NCBI GenBank assembly: GCA_903920975.1
Contig: CAIXNZ010000044.1
Coordinates: forward strand, 1 to 8,472
From: Candidatus Falkowiibacteriota bacterium
GTDB taxonomy: Bacteria > Patescibacteriota > Patescibacteriia > CAIXNZ01
Reading direction: 5' to 3'
Length of the DNA stretch: 8,472 nt
The first letter of the stretch is position 1; each line of letters begins with the position of its first letter. A program made the translations under genes and the position numbers. Shown piece by piece: positions 6,428-8,472 of this stretch. The notes under the pieces are model-generated. The model was not told the DNA's origin and did not search any database. It saw only the letters and a list, made by a program, of their open reading frames with translations.

Positions 6428-6447
6428 GGTTAAATGATTAATTAACC
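6428..6447 (-). promoter_or_regulatory. Small hairpin in the leader of the rodA unit
   Basis: GGTTAA (6428-6433) and TTAACC (6442-6447) form a perfect 6-bp stem with an 8-nt loop, 8 nt upstream of the ATG at 6419 in the - strand mRNA. The only Shine-Dalgarno-like sequence, AAGG (6449-6446), overlaps this hairpin and is otherwise too far from the start. A regulatory role is possible but not shown. Confidence 0.35.
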
Positions 6448-6476
6448 TTAAAATATATATTTTTTTAGCTGTTTGG

Positions 6477-6505
6477 ATTATACCATATTCTAACCCCTTT
6501 TTGAA
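6477..6505 (-). promoter_or_regulatory. Extended -10 promoter of the membrane protein-rodA unit
   Basis: On the - strand, a -35 TTCAAA (6505-6500, 4 of 6), a 17-nt spacer ending in TGG, and a consensus -10 TATAAT (6482-6477). The TGn immediately before the -10 makes this an extended -10 promoter. The predicted leader is about 50 nt. Confidence 0.75.
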
Positions 6506-6516
6506 AGAAATTACAC

Positions 6517-6545
6517 TTGAGTATTGCTGGAAATAGTGCTATAAT
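6517..6545 (+). promoter_or_regulatory. Extended -10 promoter of gyrB
   Basis: A -35 TTGAGT (6517-6522), a 17-nt spacer ending in TGC, and a consensus -10 TATAAT (6540-6545). The start site is expected near 6552, giving a leader of about 94 nt. The promoter is divergent from that of the rodA unit, with only 11 bp between the two -35 boxes. Confidence 0.8.
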
Positions 6546-6558
6546 TAAAATAGCAAAA

Positions 6559-6639
6559 ATGAATAAACTTTGTTCCAAAATTGGCTTAAAATGGGAACAA
6601 AAGTTTTTTTCTTTTAGATCCAATAACTATTTATTTTAA
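6559..6639 (+). CDS. Possible 26-aa leader ORF before gyrB
   Basis: An ATG at 6559 opens 26 codons (MNKLCSKIGLKWEQKFFSFR, then six more residues) and ends in TAA at 6637-6639, 6 bp before the gyrB ATG. The frame runs through the whole leader hairpin and T-tract. There is no Shine-Dalgarno. With transcription starting near 6552 the mRNA would be almost leaderless. An ORF of this size can occur by chance, so translation is only a possibility. Confidence 0.2.
   Translation: MNKLCSKIGLKWEQKFFSFRSNNYLF
6565..6615 (+). terminator. Terminator-like hairpin in the gyrB leader, putative attenuator
   Basis: AAACTTTGTTCC (6565-6576) pairs with GGAACAAAAGTTT (6594-6606) as a 12-bp stem with one bulged A (6599). 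The T-tract TTTTTTTCTTTT (6604-6615) follows, its first three Ts being part of the stem. It lies about 13 nt after the expected transcription start and 30 nt before the gyrB ATG. It has the form of an intrinsic terminator, yet no gene ends here, so premature termination (attenuation) or a tiny leader RNA of about 60 nt is likely. Confidence 0.7.
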
Positions 6640-6645
6640 GATAAA

Positions 6646-8472
6646 ATGGCAAAAGAAGTCAGAAAATCAAAAGTTAAAAAAGTCTCTGGCGGCGAATATA
6701 CTGCCTCGCAAATTACAGTATTAGAGGGTCTTGAACCTGTGCGCAAAAGACCAGGCATGTATATTGGCAATACTGCCGAAGCTGGTTTGCATCACATGGT
6801 TTGGGAGGTTGTTGATAACTCCATTGATGAAGCCATGGCCGGTCATTGTACGGAAATAGTTGTCACTCTAACTTCAGATGGCATGGTTTCTGTTGAAGAT
6901 AATGGCCGCGGTATTCCAGTGGAAATTCACAAGCAAACCAAAACTTCTGCTTTGGAAATTGTCTTAACCAAGCTGCATGCAGGCGGTAAATTTGGCGAAG
7001 GCGGCTATAAAGTTTCGGGCGGCTTGCATGGCGTCGGTGTTTCTGTTGTTAACGCCCTGTCTGAATACATGCGTGCTGAAGTTAAAAGATATGACAAATT
7101 ATGGGTGCAAGAATACAGGCGCGGCAAACCTCAGGCCAAAGTTAAAGCCATTAAACCAGCTCGAGGAACTGGCACTAATATTTATTTCAAGCCAGATTCT
7201 GAAATTTTTACTACGCTGGAATTTAAGCCAAAATTAATTTTAGACCATTTAAGGCAGCAAACTTATTTAACCAAGGGCGTTAAGGTTATTTTCGCTGATG
7301 AACGAGACAAAAAAAATAAAATTTATTACACTTTTTATTTTGAAGGCGGAATTGCTTCTTATGTGAGATATTTAAACCACACCAAAGAACCGAAACATGA
7401 CAATGTTTTTTATGTCCAAAAAGAATTAGAAGATGTACAAGTTGAGGTTGCTTTGCAATATGTCAATGAATACAACGAAACCACTTTATCTTTTGCCAAT
7501 AATATATTTACCACTGAAGGTGGTATGCATTTGATGGGTTTTAAAACAGCATTAACCAGAACCTTAAATAGTTATGCACGCAATAAAAATATTTTAAAAG
7601 ACAAAGATGATAACCTGACTGGCGATGATACTCTTGAAGGAATAACTGCCGTTATATCAATTAAATTAAAAAATGCTCAATTTGAGGGTCAGACCAAAGC
7701 TAAGTTGGGCAATGCTGAAGTTAAATCAATTGTTGATACAATCACTAGTGAATCCTTAGGAATTTTTCTTGAAGAGCATCCGCGCGATGCCGAAGCCATA
7801 CTTGGTAAATGCTTATTGGCTGCCAAAGCCAGATTAGCTGCCAAAACCGCCCGCGACACAATTTTACGAAAAGGCGTTTTGGAAGGATTTACTTTACCCG
7901 GCAAACTCTCTGATTGCTCATCAAGAGATGCGACAATTTCAGAACTTTACATTGTTGAGGGTGATTCTGCCGGCGGTTCTGCTAAACAAGGCAGAGATAG
8001 AGAATTTCAAGCGATATTACCATTGCGCGGTAAAATTTTAAATGTTGAAAGAGCACGCCTTGATAAAATGTTGGCCAATAATGAAATAAAATCTTTGATT
8101 ATTGCTTTGGGCACAAATATTGGCGAACAATTTAATATTGCTGATTTAAGATATCATAAAGTTGTCATTATGACTGATGCTGATGTTGACGGCGCACATA
8201 TTAGAACACTTCTTTTAACCTTATTTTATCGCTATTTTCCAGATTTGATTAAAAACGGACATATTTTTATTGCTAAACCGCCGCTTTATCGCTTGGCCAA
8301 GGGCAAGGAAATCAAGTATGCCTATTCTGACGAGGAAAAAGAAAAAATTATTGCCGAACTTTCCAAATTAACTACTGAAGCTAAGGGCAAAAAAGCCAAG
8401 AAAGAAGAAGCGGTCGAAGTTGCCGAGGTTGAGGAAGGTGAAGCTGGCGAAGAAGCTGAAGAAACCGTCGCC
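6646..8472 (+). CDS. gyrB: DNA gyrase subunit B, 3' end beyond the window
   Basis: ATPase subunit of DNA gyrase, which introduces negative supercoils together with GyrA. The frame is open for 609 codons to the right edge with no stop. GHKL ATPase domain: EVVDNSIDEA (54-63), DNGRGIP (85-91) and KVSGGLHGVGVSVVNA (122-137). Transducer domain: TTEGGMHLMGF (289-299) and the ATP-contacting loop EGQTKAKLGN (347-356). TOPRIM domain: YIVEGDSAGGSAKQGRDREFQAILPLRGKILN (435-466), with the metal ligands in EGDS, then MTDADVDGAHIRTLLLTLFYR (509-529). After the family segment YAYSDEEKEKIIAEL (558-572) comes a Lys- then Glu/Ala-rich low-complexity stretch (about 577-609 and continuing), where most GyrB proteins proceed quickly to QRYKGLGEMNPEQLW. 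That C-terminal part is not in the window. The start has only a weak upstream purine run. GyrB is preferred over ParE from overall motif form. Confidence 0.97.
   Translation, partial: MAKEVRKSKVKKVSGGEYTASQITVLEGLEPVRKRPGMYIGNTAEAGLHHMVWEVVDNSIDEAMAGHCTEIVVTLTSDGMVSVEDNGRGIPVEIHKQTKTSALEIVLTKLHAGGKFGEGGYKVSGGLHGVGVSVVNALSEYMRAEVKRYDKLWVQEYRRGKPQAKVKAIKPARGTGTNIYFKPDSEIFTTLEFKPKLILDHLRQQTYLTKGVKVIFADERDKKNKIYYTFYFEGGIASYVRYLNHTKEPKHDNVFYVQKELEDVQVEVALQYVNEYNETTLSFANNIFTTEGGMHLMGFKTALTRTLNSYARNKNILKDKDDNLTGDDTLEGITAVISIKLKNAQFEGQTKAKLGNAEVKSIVDTITSESLGIFLEEHPRDAEAILGKCLLAAKARLAAKTARDTILRKGVLEGFTLPGKLSDCSSRDATISELYIVEGDSAGGSAKQGRDREFQAILPLRGKILNVERARLDKMLANNEIKSLIIALGTNIGEQFNIADLRYHKVVIMTDADVDGAHIRTLLLTLFYRYFPDLIKNGHIFIAKPPLYRLAKGKEIKYAYSDEEKEKIIAELSKLTTEAKGKKAKKEEAVEVAEVEEGEAGEEAEETVA

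Noticed and set aside
6977..7237. Overlapping open frames inside gyrB, such as 6977-7237 (+) and 7689-7904 (-)
   Set aside because: The gyrB frame has all family motifs in order, and the other frames show no recognisable protein.
39..8472. Recoding of UGA as an amino acid, as in Gracilibacteria and Absconditabacteria
   Set aside because: No gene needs read-through of TGA, tryptophan is TGG and glycine GGN, and all complete genes stop at TAA. RF2 is not in view, so the point is not fully tested.

Overview
This window looks like core chromosome from a low-GC bacterium with a reduced, AT-rich genome, most plausibly a Candidate Phyla Radiation (Patescibacteria/Parcubacteria-type) lineage. This placement is an inference. 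It rests on weak or absent Shine-Dalgarno sites in front of most genes, low-complexity inserts inside conserved housekeeping proteins, the NLPY form of the PrmC motif, and short AT-rich spacers. All seven complete genes end in TAA, and no gene needs a reassigned TGA. There is no phage, CRISPR array, IS element or tRNA/rRNA gene.

Layout. (1) Positions 1-2040, + strand: a 9-nt tandem repeat abuts prfA (release factor 1). prfA overlaps prmC, the methyltransferase that modifies the release factor's GGQ glutamine, by one base. A long hairpin with a T-tract ends the unit. (2) Positions 2046-2435, - strand: a stand-alone 99-aa unknown gene has its own promoter, a perfect 10-nt Shine-Dalgarno and a terminator that overlaps its stop codon. 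(3) Positions 2453-4373, - strand: rplY (ribosomal protein L25, long TL5/Ctc form) is followed by a DUF3048 lipoprotein, with a hairpin between them and a terminator at the end. (4) Positions 4450-6505, - strand: an unknown one-pass membrane protein lies 23 bp upstream of rodA, a SEDS peptidoglycan polymerase. (5) Positions 6517-8472, + strand: gyrB runs off the window's right edge, transcribed divergently from the rodA unit. The two promoters are back to back, with -35 boxes 11 bp apart. A terminator-like hairpin lies in the gyrB leader.

The genes cover translation termination, ribosome function, cell-wall elongation and DNA supercoiling. I see no obvious new multi-gene system. The most unusual signals are 7-nt tandem repeats (AAGCTCC) inserted in frame at two loops of prmC, the second flanked by a 7-bp direct repeat; the paired divergence of RF1 (GHGGQS) and PrmC (NLPY); a putative attenuator and overlapping mini-ORF ahead of gyrB; and a small unknown gene with expression signals stronger than those of its housekeeping neighbours.
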